DNA from: Candidatus Wolframiiraptor sinensis
Lineage (GTDB): Archaea > Thermoproteota > Nitrososphaeria_A > Caldarchaeales > Wolframiiraptoraceae
Direction of reading: 5' to 3'
Length of the DNA stretch: 64,000 nucleotides
NCBI GenBank assembly: GCA_023268255.1
Contig: JALNJX010000004.1
Coordinates: 1-64,000, forward strand
The notes beneath the pieces were generated by a model. The model was not told where the DNA came from, searched no databases, and saw only the letters and a program-made list of their open reading frames with translations. How positions within the stretch are numbered: position 1 is the stretch's first letter; each line of letters begins with the position of its first letter. A program made the position numbers and the translations under genes. Positions 9,247 to 15,852 of this stretch are shown here, piece after piece.

Positions 9247-9571
9247 TCAATACATCGAGTCGGGTAAAAAGATTCTAGGCTATCTGAGGGATTATTGCAG
9301 AGTAGCGGAGGCCGTGAAGCGGATCGCCATGGAGAGGTGCCGGAATGTCAGGGTGCTCGTCTTCGGGTCGGTCGTCGATGGCAAGGCAACAGCGCTAAGC
9401 GACATTGACGTTCTGGTGATATGCGATCTTGGAGCGGAGGAGCGCGTTGAGTTGAAGGCTGAAATTCGTAGGAGGCTCGGATATGACGTGCCCGTGGAGC
9501 TGCATATCGTCTCAGAGGAGGAATATCAGGACTGGTATAGGAGGTTCATGGGAAAATTCGAGGAGATTTAA
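9239..9571 (+). CDS. MNT-domain nucleotidyltransferase, module 3
   Basis: 110 residues. VFGSVVDGKATALSDIDVLVI keeps the GS and SDxD of the nucleotidyltransferase site, while the usual ARG between them is changed to VDG. VELHIVSEEEYQDWYRRF is the typical C-terminal end of short MNT proteins and is shared with module 6. It overlaps the upstream HEPN gene by eight bases, so translation is coupled. Predicted to modify or neutralise its partner HEPN protein, by analogy with HepT-MntA. Confidence 0.82.
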   Translation: MFDQYIESGKKILGYLRDYCRVAEAVKRIAMERCRNVRVLVFGSVVDGKATALSDIDVLVICDLGAEERVELKAEIRRRLGYDVPVELHIVSEEEYQDWYRRFMGKFEEI

Positions 9572-9642
9572 CATCCTCTTCCAGGCTGAGCATTCTGAGC
9601 AAATAGATTAAAGATGGTGGCGAATGATCTTTTGAGGAGAAG

Positions 9643-10038
9643 TTGAGGAGGGTTGCCGACTGGCTCCGGCAGGCGGATGCCGCGCTATCTCAGGCTAGGG
9701 ATTCTAAAGAGGATGGGCATTATTGGGCTTCATGCTTCTTCGCCCATCAGGCGGCTGAGTATGCTGCAAAGGCCTTGCTCGAGTCCCTCGGGGTTGAGGC
9801 GAGAGGTCATAGCGTGAGTAGCCTGCTCGATAAGGCGCGGGAGCTTGGCATCGAGATCCTAGAGGAGATGCGGAGAAAAGCGCTGAGCTTGGACAGGCAC
9901 TACATTCAATCAAGATATGTGAACACGTTCTATTCCGGCGCTCCAGTCGATTATTATTCTCTAGAGGATGCTGAGAAGGCTTTAAGGGAGGCTGAGGAGC
10001 TTGTCCGATATCTTAAGGAGAAGATACGAGGAGCTTGA
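9643..10038 (+). CDS. HEPN-domain protein, module 4
   Basis: 131 residues from a TTG at 9643, preceded by GAGGAG. Core helix YWASCFFAHQAAEYAAKALL, then GHSVSSLL, then LSLDRHYIQSRYVNTFYSG. The His is kept but the Arg five residues before it in modules 1 and 2 is Leu here, so the R-x4-H motif is half lost. It is followed by an MNT gene that overlaps it if read from the first possible start. Same strand as module 3, 71 bases downstream. Confidence 0.8.
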   Translation: MRRVADWLRQADAALSQARDSKEDGHYWASCFFAHQAAEYAAKALLESLGVEARGHSVSSLLDKARELGIEILEEMRRKALSLDRHYIQSRYVNTFYSGAPVDYYSLEDAEKALREAEELVRYLKEKIRGA

Positions 10039-10414
10039 GAGATACTTGTCGGAGCTCGGGCGAGAGCTCGATCTAAAGCTCGTCATTCTATTCGGCTCGC
10101 TGGCTCGCGGAGACTGGATGGAGAGCAGCGACATAGACCTGCTAATAGTGTCCGACGATCTTTCAGATGATCCCGCTGAGAACTTCATTAGGCTTAAGCG
10201 GGGGCGCGTTGAGCCGCATGGATATAGCACGAGGAGATTCTTGGAGGAGCTCGAGAAGCCCAATCTCTTGATCCTGGATGCCCTGGAGTATGGCGAGAGG
10301 CTCGTAGTCGATGATGAGTTCATGAGGGTTGTCGAGAGCAAGCGCGAGGAGGTCAAGAGAAGATACGGGTTGAAGTGGGTTGATGGAGCCTGGACCTGGA
10401 GGATTGAGTATTAG
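10001..10414 (+). CDS. MNT-domain nucleotidyltransferase, module 4
   Basis: 137 residues. LFGSLARGDWMESSDIDLLIV is a full GSxARG-x5-SDxD motif and VEPHGYSTRRFLEEL continues the fold much as in module 2. The frame opens at a TTG at 10001, inside the HEPN gene (38-base overlap); another TTG at 10046 lies just after the HEPN stop. The first gives the usual length before the GS motif, so I kept it, but the choice is open. The C-terminal tail (KWVDGAWTWRIEY) resembles that of module 1 (GRVWKPSS). Confidence 0.8.
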   Translation: MSDILRRRYEELERYLSELGRELDLKLVILFGSLARGDWMESSDIDLLIVSDDLSDDPAENFIRLKRGRVEPHGYSTRRFLEELEKPNLLILDALEYGERLVVDDEFMRVVESKREEVKRRYGLKWVDGAWTWRIEY

Positions 10415-10474
10415 GCGGGATAATGCGTGGAAATGTTAAAGTCTTGGCGAGCCCTAGTCGGTGAATGAGCTCGC

Positions 10475-10566
10475 GGGCCGGTAGTCTAGGGGCTATGACG
10501 CCGCCCTTACACTCGCTTATGAGGGGGATACGGCGGAGGTCGTGGGTTCGAATCCCACCCGGCCCA
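10475..10566 (+). tRNA. tRNA-Val(UAC) with a 19-nt intron
   Basis: Acceptor GGGCCGG pairs with CCGGCCC, the T arm is GTGGG TTCGAAT CCCAC, and the discriminator is A. The anticodon stem CCGCC/GGCGG holds the loop CTTACA...C, giving anticodon UAC at 10508-10510. An intron at the canonical 37/38 position spans about 10512-10530 and would be cut by the archaeal splicing endonuclease. Near twin of the gene at 12826. Confidence 0.93.
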
Positions 10567-10572
10567 TATCTT

Positions 10573-11304
10573 CTACCCGATTCTAGCGAGAAGCTCTTCT
10601 AGGCGGAGGCTACCGGATTCTAGGAGCTGGGCGGCTTCTTTCCATGGAAGCGGCTTGATTATCGCGCCGTCGGACAGCTTCTCTCGCATTTTTCTGGTGA
10701 GTTTATCCAGCCTAGCTCCTAGCCGGAGATATAGTATGTGCGTTGAGAGCGTTAAATGATCGTGATGGGCTATCTGGTCTCCGAGGAGGCGGCTGATCTC
10801 ATCGACCTCGCTTATGGCCGCATTTAGAATCATTACCCTATCGAGACCTCTTATCATCTGCTCGGCGAAGAGCTCGAGTTGGGTTAGTGAGGGCATGTCC
10901 GCCGCTAGGCTTATGGGAGCGCCTTCAAAGATCCCGGCGACATCCAGAAACTCTATGGGCCTATCGCCATCATAGCCTAAGCCGGCCGCGAAGGAGCTCG
11001 CCGACAGCATCTTCCTCACCGTAAGGCCATTGGGGAGCGGATACTCGATTGTTATCTTCGATCTCCCGATCTCATGGACGCGGGCGGTGTAGGGCGGCTT
11101 TCCGGATGAGGTGGGGTCGAGCCTTGCTTGAAGCCGGATTACGGTCTCGATGAGCTCCTCGTCGGGCTTTACGGTGATCCATCCACCCGGGCCTTCAGAC
11201 ACCTCGGCCCTGAAATCCGAGGCCTCCTCGAGGACTCTGTTGAGCCACGTTTCAACCGCCTTGATCAGATCCCGCCTTCCCACGGCCTTCTCCGCGAGAA
11301 TCAT
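10573..11304 (-). CDS. Conserved-looking archaeal protein, function unknown
   Basis: 243 residues, soluble, with no signal peptide. The N-terminal half is mixed alpha/beta (about 1-110) with a hairpin-like ARVHEIGRSKITIEYPLPNGL, and the C-terminal half is helical with IAHHDHLTLSTHILYLRLG. The clustered histidines (HHDH near residue 188) could bind a metal, but I see no known motif. It is divergent from tfe with only about 50 bases between the start codons, so the two share a promoter region. I do not recognise the family. Confidence 0.6.
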   Translation of the reverse strand: MILAEKAVGRRDLIKAVETWLNRVLEEASDFRAEVSEGPGGWITVKPDEELIETVIRLQARLDPTSSGKPPYTARVHEIGRSKITIEYPLPNGLTVRKMLSASSFAAGLGYDGDRPIEFLDVAGIFEGAPISLAADMPSLTQLELFAEQMIRGLDRVMILNAAISEVDEISRLLGDQIAHHDHLTLSTHILYLRLGARLDKLTRKMREKLSDGAIIKPLPWKEAAQLLESGSLRLEELLARIG

Positions 11305-11353
11305 CTCCGCGGGGGAAGTTTTTTAGGCAACGCTATAAGTTCTATTTATCGGG

Positions 11354-11908
11354 ATGCTCCTGATAATGGAGAAGGAGACCCTAGTCGAACTTGCAAGGCT
11401 CGTCGGCGGAGATGATGCCGCGAAGGTCATGAGGCTTCTAATAAGCAAGCCCGGCGTGGTCGATGAGCAGATCGCCAAGAAGCTTAACATGGATGTGCGC
11501 GAGGTGAGGAAGCTGCTCCACAAGCTCAACAGCATCGGGATACTCTACTACGAGCTGGCTAGGGATAAGAAGACGGGGCACAGGATATTCAAGTGGTATG
11601 TTCAGGAGGAGCAGGCAACAGGATTCATAATCTCGAACATGCAGAAGATCAAGGAGAGGCTTCTCGAAAAGCTTCGCGCCGAGGAGAGCAACCAGTTCTA
11701 CTGGTGCGGGACCCTGGGCCACCCGAGGCTCCTCTTCGACCAGGCCATAGAGCATCTCTTTAAATGCCCCGTATGCAAGAAGTCCATGGAGCCCCATGAG
11801 AACAAGGATCTCATTGAGGCTCTCAGGCGGAGGATAGAGGAGATCGAGAAGGCTTTAACAGAGATGATGGAGGCAAGGAGGCCTGAGGTGGCCGAGAAGG
11901 CGGAGTAG
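11354..11908 (+). CDS. tfe: Transcription factor E, alpha subunit
   Basis: 184 residues. An N-terminal winged helix (about 5-90: KPGVVDEQIAKKLNMDVREVRKLLHKL) is followed by a long helix, a zinc-ribbon region (about 115-145) and a C-terminal coiled coil. TFE binds RNA polymerase and helps open promoters with TBP and TFB. The ribbon is unusual: the second knuckle CPVC is intact, but the first is YWCGTLGHPRLLF, one Cys and a His four residues apart instead of CxxC. Start could also be the ATG at 11366. Followed 10 bases later by trm56. Confidence 0.9.
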   Translation: MLLIMEKETLVELARLVGGDDAAKVMRLLISKPGVVDEQIAKKLNMDVREVRKLLHKLNSIGILYYELARDKKTGHRIFKWYVQEEQATGFIISNMQKIKERLLEKLRAEESNQFYWCGTLGHPRLLFDQAIEHLFKCPVCKKSMEPHENKDLIEALRRRIEEIEKALTEMMEARRPEVAEKAE

Positions 11909-11918
11909 CACTCAAGGC

Positions 11919-12479
11919 ATGTCGAGGATAACCGTTCTAAGGCTCGGCCACAGGGTGCCGAGAGATAAGAGGGTGACTACGCACGCCGCTCTAGTCGCGA
12001 GGGCTTATGGCGCCGACGAGATAATAATCGTGGGAGATCGCGATGATGATTTGATACGCCGCATAGAAGGCGTCGTGGAGAAGTGGGGAGGATCATTCTC
12101 CGCGAGGTTCGAGGATAGCTGGAGAGAAGTTATCCGCAGGTTTAAGGAGGCCGGAGCAGCGATAATCCACCTGACCATGTATGGCGTAAACCTCCCCGAT
12201 GTGATAGATGAGGTTAGGAGGATCTGGAGGGAGGGGAGAAGCCTGCTGATAATCATTGGGAGCGAGAGGGTTCCGGGAGAGGTTTACGGCCTAGCGGACT
12301 ACAATATCGCGATCGGAAATCAGCCCCATAGCGAGATCGCGGCCCTAGCTACATTCCTCGACTGGCTCCAAGAGGGAGAGGAGCTTCGTAGAGAGTTCTC
12401 GAACGCGAAGTTGAGGATAATTCCGAGCCCCAGGGGGAAGAGAGTGTTGGCGCTGAGAAGCGATGATACTTCCAAATGA
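11919..12479 (+). CDS. trm56: tRNA (cytidine-56-2'-O)-methyltransferase Trm56
   Basis: 186 residues. The opening VLRLGHRVPRDKRVTTHAALVARAYGA is diagnostic of archaeal Trm56, a SPOUT-fold enzyme that methylates the ribose of C56 in the tRNA T-loop using S-adenosylmethionine. Further fold elements are LIIIGSERVPGEVYGLADYNIAIGNQPHSEIAAL (roughly 108-142), which forms the trefoil knot that holds SAM. It lies 10 bases after tfe on the same strand, so the two are probably co-transcribed. Confidence 0.93.
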   Translation: MSRITVLRLGHRVPRDKRVTTHAALVARAYGADEIIIVGDRDDDLIRRIEGVVEKWGGSFSARFEDSWREVIRRFKEAGAAIIHLTMYGVNLPDVIDEVRRIWREGRSLLIIIGSERVPGEVYGLADYNIAIGNQPHSEIAALATFLDWLQEGEELRREFSNAKLRIIPSPRGKRVLALRSDDTSK

Positions 12480-12825
12480 TTCGAGGAAGCTAAATAATCT
12501 TAGGCCCCGGCCCTCATTAGGGGTATGATATAGGGACCCATCATCAGATGATCCACGATTTATCATTTAGCATTTTCCAGAACCTCGCGGCTGAGCATTC
12601 TCATCAACTCGTTCTTCTCCACGGAGACGGCTGCGATTAGAACTCGGATCTCGGCCATGGGACTGACCTTCTGCATGTTCCTCGATTTTAGGACCTCGCA
12701 TCCCTCTTGATCTCGAGTTCGAGCGTATCCTCGCCGTAAGGTGGCTTAACCCTCGTAACCTGTTCCTAGCAGGATGATTTACTGTTGTTTAAAATTTTTA
12801 AGTTGGAGCAGATTTAGGACGGCTT
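12480..12825. other. Intergenic, 346 bp, holding a broken minus-strand small gene
   Basis: Between trm56 and the second tRNA-Val no intact gene over 40 codons exists. The minus strand has coding-like codons in two adjoining frames (see the pseudogene entry at 12563-12775). An AT-rich run TTTAAAATTTTTAA at 12788-12801 is a likely TATA region for the tRNA downstream. Confidence 0.5.
12563..12775 (-). pseudogene. Frameshifted small gene fragment, unknown family
   Basis: Read on the minus strand, about 12775-12701 gives VTRVKPPYGEDTLELEIKRD and then ARS and TAA. One base over, the frame continues LKSRNMQKVSPMAEIRVLIA and on through helical sequence to TGA at 12563. Both halves have strongly coding third positions, and joining them would make one protein of about 65 residues. 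No ATG opens the first half. Alternatively the second half alone, from the ATG at 12676 with GAGG upstream, is a 37-residue protein. I do not recognise either. Confidence 0.3.
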
Positions 12826-12916
12826 GGGCCGGTAGTCTAGGGGCTATGACGCCGCCCTCACACCTGCTCCACGGAGGATACGGCGGAGGTCGTGGGTTCG
12901 AATCCCACCCGGCCCA
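12826..12916 (+). tRNA. tRNA-Val(CAC) with an 18-nt intron
   Basis: Identical to the gene at 10475 in acceptor, D, anticodon and T stems. The anticodon is CAC at 12859-12861, and an intron of about 18 bases (12863-12880) sits at position 37/38. The exons differ from the twin only at the first anticodon base; the introns are different. An AT-rich TATA region lies about 25-35 bases upstream. Confidence 0.93.
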
Positions 12917-13440
12917 CTACCATTTAACCCAGATACCTTCTTGAACGCGCATTTTCCGTCTTCAGTAATTATGCAATGATCAGCCTTTTTGCGGAGGCTT
13001 TAACGGTCGCAACATGAATGACTATGCTGGAAGGACTGAAGGTCAAGATCCTTGAAGATGCGCGGCCTCAGAGTTGATTACAGGGCCACGCGCAATACCT
13101 CTATGATGTCCTCTTTTCGCGGAGGAGGATGCCCCGGGAATCTTCCCTTCGCATCGCAATTAACCTTCAATGACCTTCCGCCCAATGGAAAAGCATTTCT
13201 TCGTTAATTTTTCCCGAGACGGCATACTATGAAGCGCAAAAACTCTTCATACGTCTCATATACCCTTTATACCCTTCACGGCCAGTCTCAATTTGTCCCC
13301 ACCATTTGCCGTAAGCGCGGGGCCGAATGGGCAGCAGCACTTTTACCGATCATCAGCTCAGAACATTCGGATGCTGATCTTCACAGGCTTTAACGAGCTG
13401 AGTTACAAAATCCTCTTATATCGGGGGCCTAGCGCTGGGC
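12917..13440. other. Intergenic, 524 bp, mostly decayed sequence
   Basis: No intact gene is visible on either strand. The minus strand has a coding-like remnant at 13000-13203. At 13411-13422 CTCTTATATCGG is a plausible TATA box for the ABC ATPase gene that starts at the TTG at 13441. Confidence 0.5.
13000..13203 (-). pseudogene. Decayed coding remnant, unknown family
   Basis: On the minus strand the frame from 13203 reads RRNAFPLGGRSLKVNCDAKG then RFPGHPPPRKEDIIEVLRVA and L, stops at 13078-13080, and continues in the same frame with TLRPRIFKDLDLQSFQH to a second stop at 13000. Codon choice looks coding, but there is no good start and the frame is interrupted. It resembles the C-terminal end of a lost gene. 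Not identified. Confidence 0.28.
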
Positions 13441-14436
13441 TTGAAATTGGGCATCATCGAGGCTAGGAGCTTGACGAGAATTTATGACGGCTTGGTAACC
13501 GTCGACCACATAGACCTAGATGTTGAGGAGGGCGAGATCTTCGGCTTTCTCGGGCCTAATGGCGCCGGCAAGACGACGACCATCAAGATGCTCACGACGC
13601 TACTCAAGCCGACCGAGGGCGAGGCGAGGATCTGCAGCTACGATGTCGTCAGGCAGCCGAGCCAGGTGAGGCGTGTTATAGGCGTCGTCTTCCAAGATCC
13701 CGCCCTCGATGATAGGCTCACGGGCTGGGAGAACCTCGACTTCCACGCGAGGCTCTATGGCATGGATAGGAGAGAGAGGGAGGAGAGTCTGAACATCCAG
13801 GCCGAGCGTGGGCTCGTCTAGAAAGAGGACCCTAGGCCGGTGTATGAGGCCTCGAGCTATCTCGAGCCTCCTCTTCATGCCCCCGGAGTAGTTCTCGACG
13901 AGCTCATCGGCCCACTCCCTCAAGCCAACAAGTCTCAAAACCTCCTCGATCCTAGGAGGGCGATCTGGGGATACATTCTTGCGCTGAATAGGAGGGAGGA
14001 GGTTACGGTCTTCCTCACGACGCATTACATGGAGGAAGCCGACTACCTCTCGCACAGAGTCGCGATAATAGATCGTGGCAGAATACTTGCGGTCGATGAG
14101 CCCCGGAACTTGAAGGACATGATAGGCGGCGACGTAGTCATCGTGAGCTGCTCTGATCCCGGGCCATTAGCCGAGGAGCTAATGAGGCAGGACTGGGTCA
14201 GGGAGGTTAAGACGCGGGGAAGCGAGATCAGCGTATACGTTGATCGCGGTGAGAAGAAGATTCCGGAGATAGTGATGATCGCTGAGAAGCTGGGGGTAGC
14301 CGTGGACTCGATCCTGCTCAGGGAGCCGACCCTCGAGGACGTTTACCTCAAATTCACCGGCAGGAGTATTAGGGAGGAGATAGCGGACGCAGTGGAGAAG
14401 ATGAGAAACATTGCTAGGAGGAGGATGCGGAGGTGA
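13441..14436 (+). pseudogene. Drug/antibiotic-type ABC exporter ATPase (DrrA-like), disrupted by internal inversion
   Basis: As it stands the plus-strand frame starts at the TTG at 13441 and holds Walker A (GPNGAGKTTT) and the Q-loop (VVFQDPALDD). It reaches a TAG at 13819-13821, then reopens and runs through the H-loop (TTHYMEEAD) and the usual C-terminal domain of this family to 14436. The signature motif and Walker B are absent from this strand: they lie reversed in 13786-13953. Restoring that block gives 331 residues in one frame, the normal size for a DrrA-type ATPase. It overlaps its permease gene as GTGA. As drawn, the ATPase would be truncated and inactive. Confidence 0.9.
13786..13953 (-). 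other. Inverted 168-bp block encoding the ABC signature and Walker B
   Basis: Read on the minus strand this block is 56 codons: RIEEVLRLVGLREWADELVE, then NYSGGMKRR (ABC signature), then VLFLDEPTLGLDVQT (Walker B and D-loop). Flipped, its ends fuse in frame to both plus-strand flanks: MDRREREE joins RIEEVL, and GLDVQT joins RRAIWGY, both typical of the family. The ends share only the dinucleotide AG/CT, so the exact borders are uncertain by two bases (168 or 164 bp). No long inverted repeats flank it. Confidence 0.92.
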
Positions 14437-15194
14437 ACGCGGAGCTTCAGGCGATCTACGTAATGTGGCTCCGGGACGTCAAGCTCTTCGCAAGAGCTAG
14501 AAGCAGGCTGATAGCAAACATAATCCAGCCATTTTTCTTCCTAGCATTCTTGGGAATAGGCTTGAGGCCCATGAGCCTTCCGGGGATGCCGAGAGGCTTA
14601 AGTTACCTGGACTTCTTGGCTCCCGGCATGATCGCCATGTCCGTCATATTCTCCTCGATGTTCGCGGGCCTCTCCGTGATCTGGGATAGGCAGTTCGGGT
14701 TCCTGAAGGAGGTTCTAGTGGCGCCCGTCAGCAGGCTCTCAATAGTCGTAGGCAGGATTCTGGGAGGCTCGACCGTGGCATTAATCCAAGGCCTCTTGGT
14801 ACTCGCGGCAGGCATCGCGCTCGGCGCCAGAATTAGCATCCAAGGAATAATTCCCGCACTAATCTTCATGCTGTTGATAGCGTTTTTCGCCGTCGGGCTG
14901 GGCCTCAGCATAGCCGTGAGACTCAGGGATCCAGACGCATTCCCACTCCTCATGAACCTGATAATGATGCCCTCGATCTTCCTCTCAACAGCCTTCTTCC
15001 CGCTCGAGAGCGTGAGCGACTGGCTTAGGAGCCTCATGTACCTGAATCCGTTAACATATCTTGTCGATGGTCTTAGAGGCTTCCTCACGGGATCGTCCTC
15101 GATCCCACTCGCGGCAGACTTGGCGGTTGCGCTGGCCCTATGCGTCTCCACGACGGCACTCGGCGCCTACATGTTCAGCAAATCCGAGGCATAA
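14433..15194 (+). CDS. ABC-2 type transporter permease (DrrB-like)
   Basis: 253 residues with six membrane segments. The N-terminal MWLRDVKLFARARSRLIANI and the central GGSTVALIQGLLVLAAG region are typical of ABC-2 permeases, which export drugs, lipids or polysaccharide. It starts with a GTG overlapping the stop of the ATPase gene. The reading frame is intact, although its ATPase partner is interrupted by an inversion. Substrate unknown. Confidence 0.85.
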   Translation: MNAELQAIYVMWLRDVKLFARARSRLIANIIQPFFFLAFLGIGLRPMSLPGMPRGLSYLDFLAPGMIAMSVIFSSMFAGLSVIWDRQFGFLKEVLVAPVSRLSIVVGRILGGSTVALIQGLLVLAAGIALGARISIQGIIPALIFMLLIAFFAVGLGLSIAVRLRDPDAFPLLMNLIMMPSIFLSTAFFPLESVSDWLRSLMYLNPLTYLVDGLRGFLTGSSSIPLAADLAVALALCVSTTALGAYMFSKSEA

Positions 15195-15209
15195 TCCCGC
15201 GTGATATGG

Positions 15210-15767
15210 CTATGGCTTGATCAACTCATCCGCGAGCGTCGCATAGCATGCTCCGCCAAGATGCATCAGGATCTTCGCTTTCCCCGGCTTATAGACTTCA
15301 TCGAATACCTCGCTCTTAGCGTAGGCTTCTAGGATCCTGCCGATGAAGAGGACGTGGTCTCCAGCCTCAACCTCCTTTTCAACCGCGCATTCTAGAACCG
15401 CTAAAGCCTCCCTAATGTGCGGTGGCTTAACCCTCCTAGATCGCATCAAGCTGAAGCCCGCCTCGGCGAGCTTATCCCGGCCCCTCCCTGACACAGTCCC
15501 GATAAAATGAGCCTGCTTGACATAACGCTTATCCAGCACGTTTATCGTGAACTCGCCGGACCTCTTGACCAGCTGATAGGTGTATCTTAGCGGCGATATC
15601 GAGACGCCGACGAGTGGCGGAGAATGGGATAAGGGTGTTGTCCATGCGGCAGTCATTCCATTAGCTCTACCGGACTCGTCCACGGAGATCACGATGACCG
15701 CGGGCTTCGGGTGTATAAGGTGATAAGCTGTGAATATCGGGATAATCCTAAACTCCTCGGAGACCAT
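15210..15767 (-). CDS. Flavin reductase-like, FMN-binding protein
   Basis: 185 residues of the split-barrel flavin reductase family. Its pattern includes KPAVIVISVDESGRANGMTA near the start, PLVGVSISPLRYTYQLVKRSGEFTINV in the middle and GDHVLFIGRILEAY near the end. Such proteins bind FMN and pass electrons from NAD(P)H or ferredoxin to flavin. Target unknown. It stands alone, convergent with the ABC permease and divergent from guaA. Confidence 0.82.
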   Translation of the reverse strand: MVSEEFRIIPIFTAYHLIHPKPAVIVISVDESGRANGMTAAWTTPLSHSPPLVGVSISPLRYTYQLVKRSGEFTINVLDKRYVKQAHFIGTVSGRGRDKLAEAGFSLMRSRRVKPPHIREALAVLECAVEKEVEAGDHVLFIGRILEAYAKSEVFDEVYKPGKAKILMHLGGACYATLADELIKP

Positions 15768-15852
15768 GACTTAGCGCTTACTAGGATTCTAGAAAAAGAT
15801 TCCTCTCGCTAACCTTTATTGCCTTGGCAACGCGGACTAATGGCGAGAGGCG

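Noticed and set aside
12826-12916. The second tRNA-Val as an integration attachment site
   Set aside because: No integrase gene and no second copy of just the tRNA 3' end was seen; the similar gene at 10475 is a complete tRNA.
13600-14055. A 151-codon minus-strand frame taken as a separate gene
   Set aside because: Only the middle 56 codons look like protein (the inverted ABC block); both ends are antisense of the plus-strand gene.
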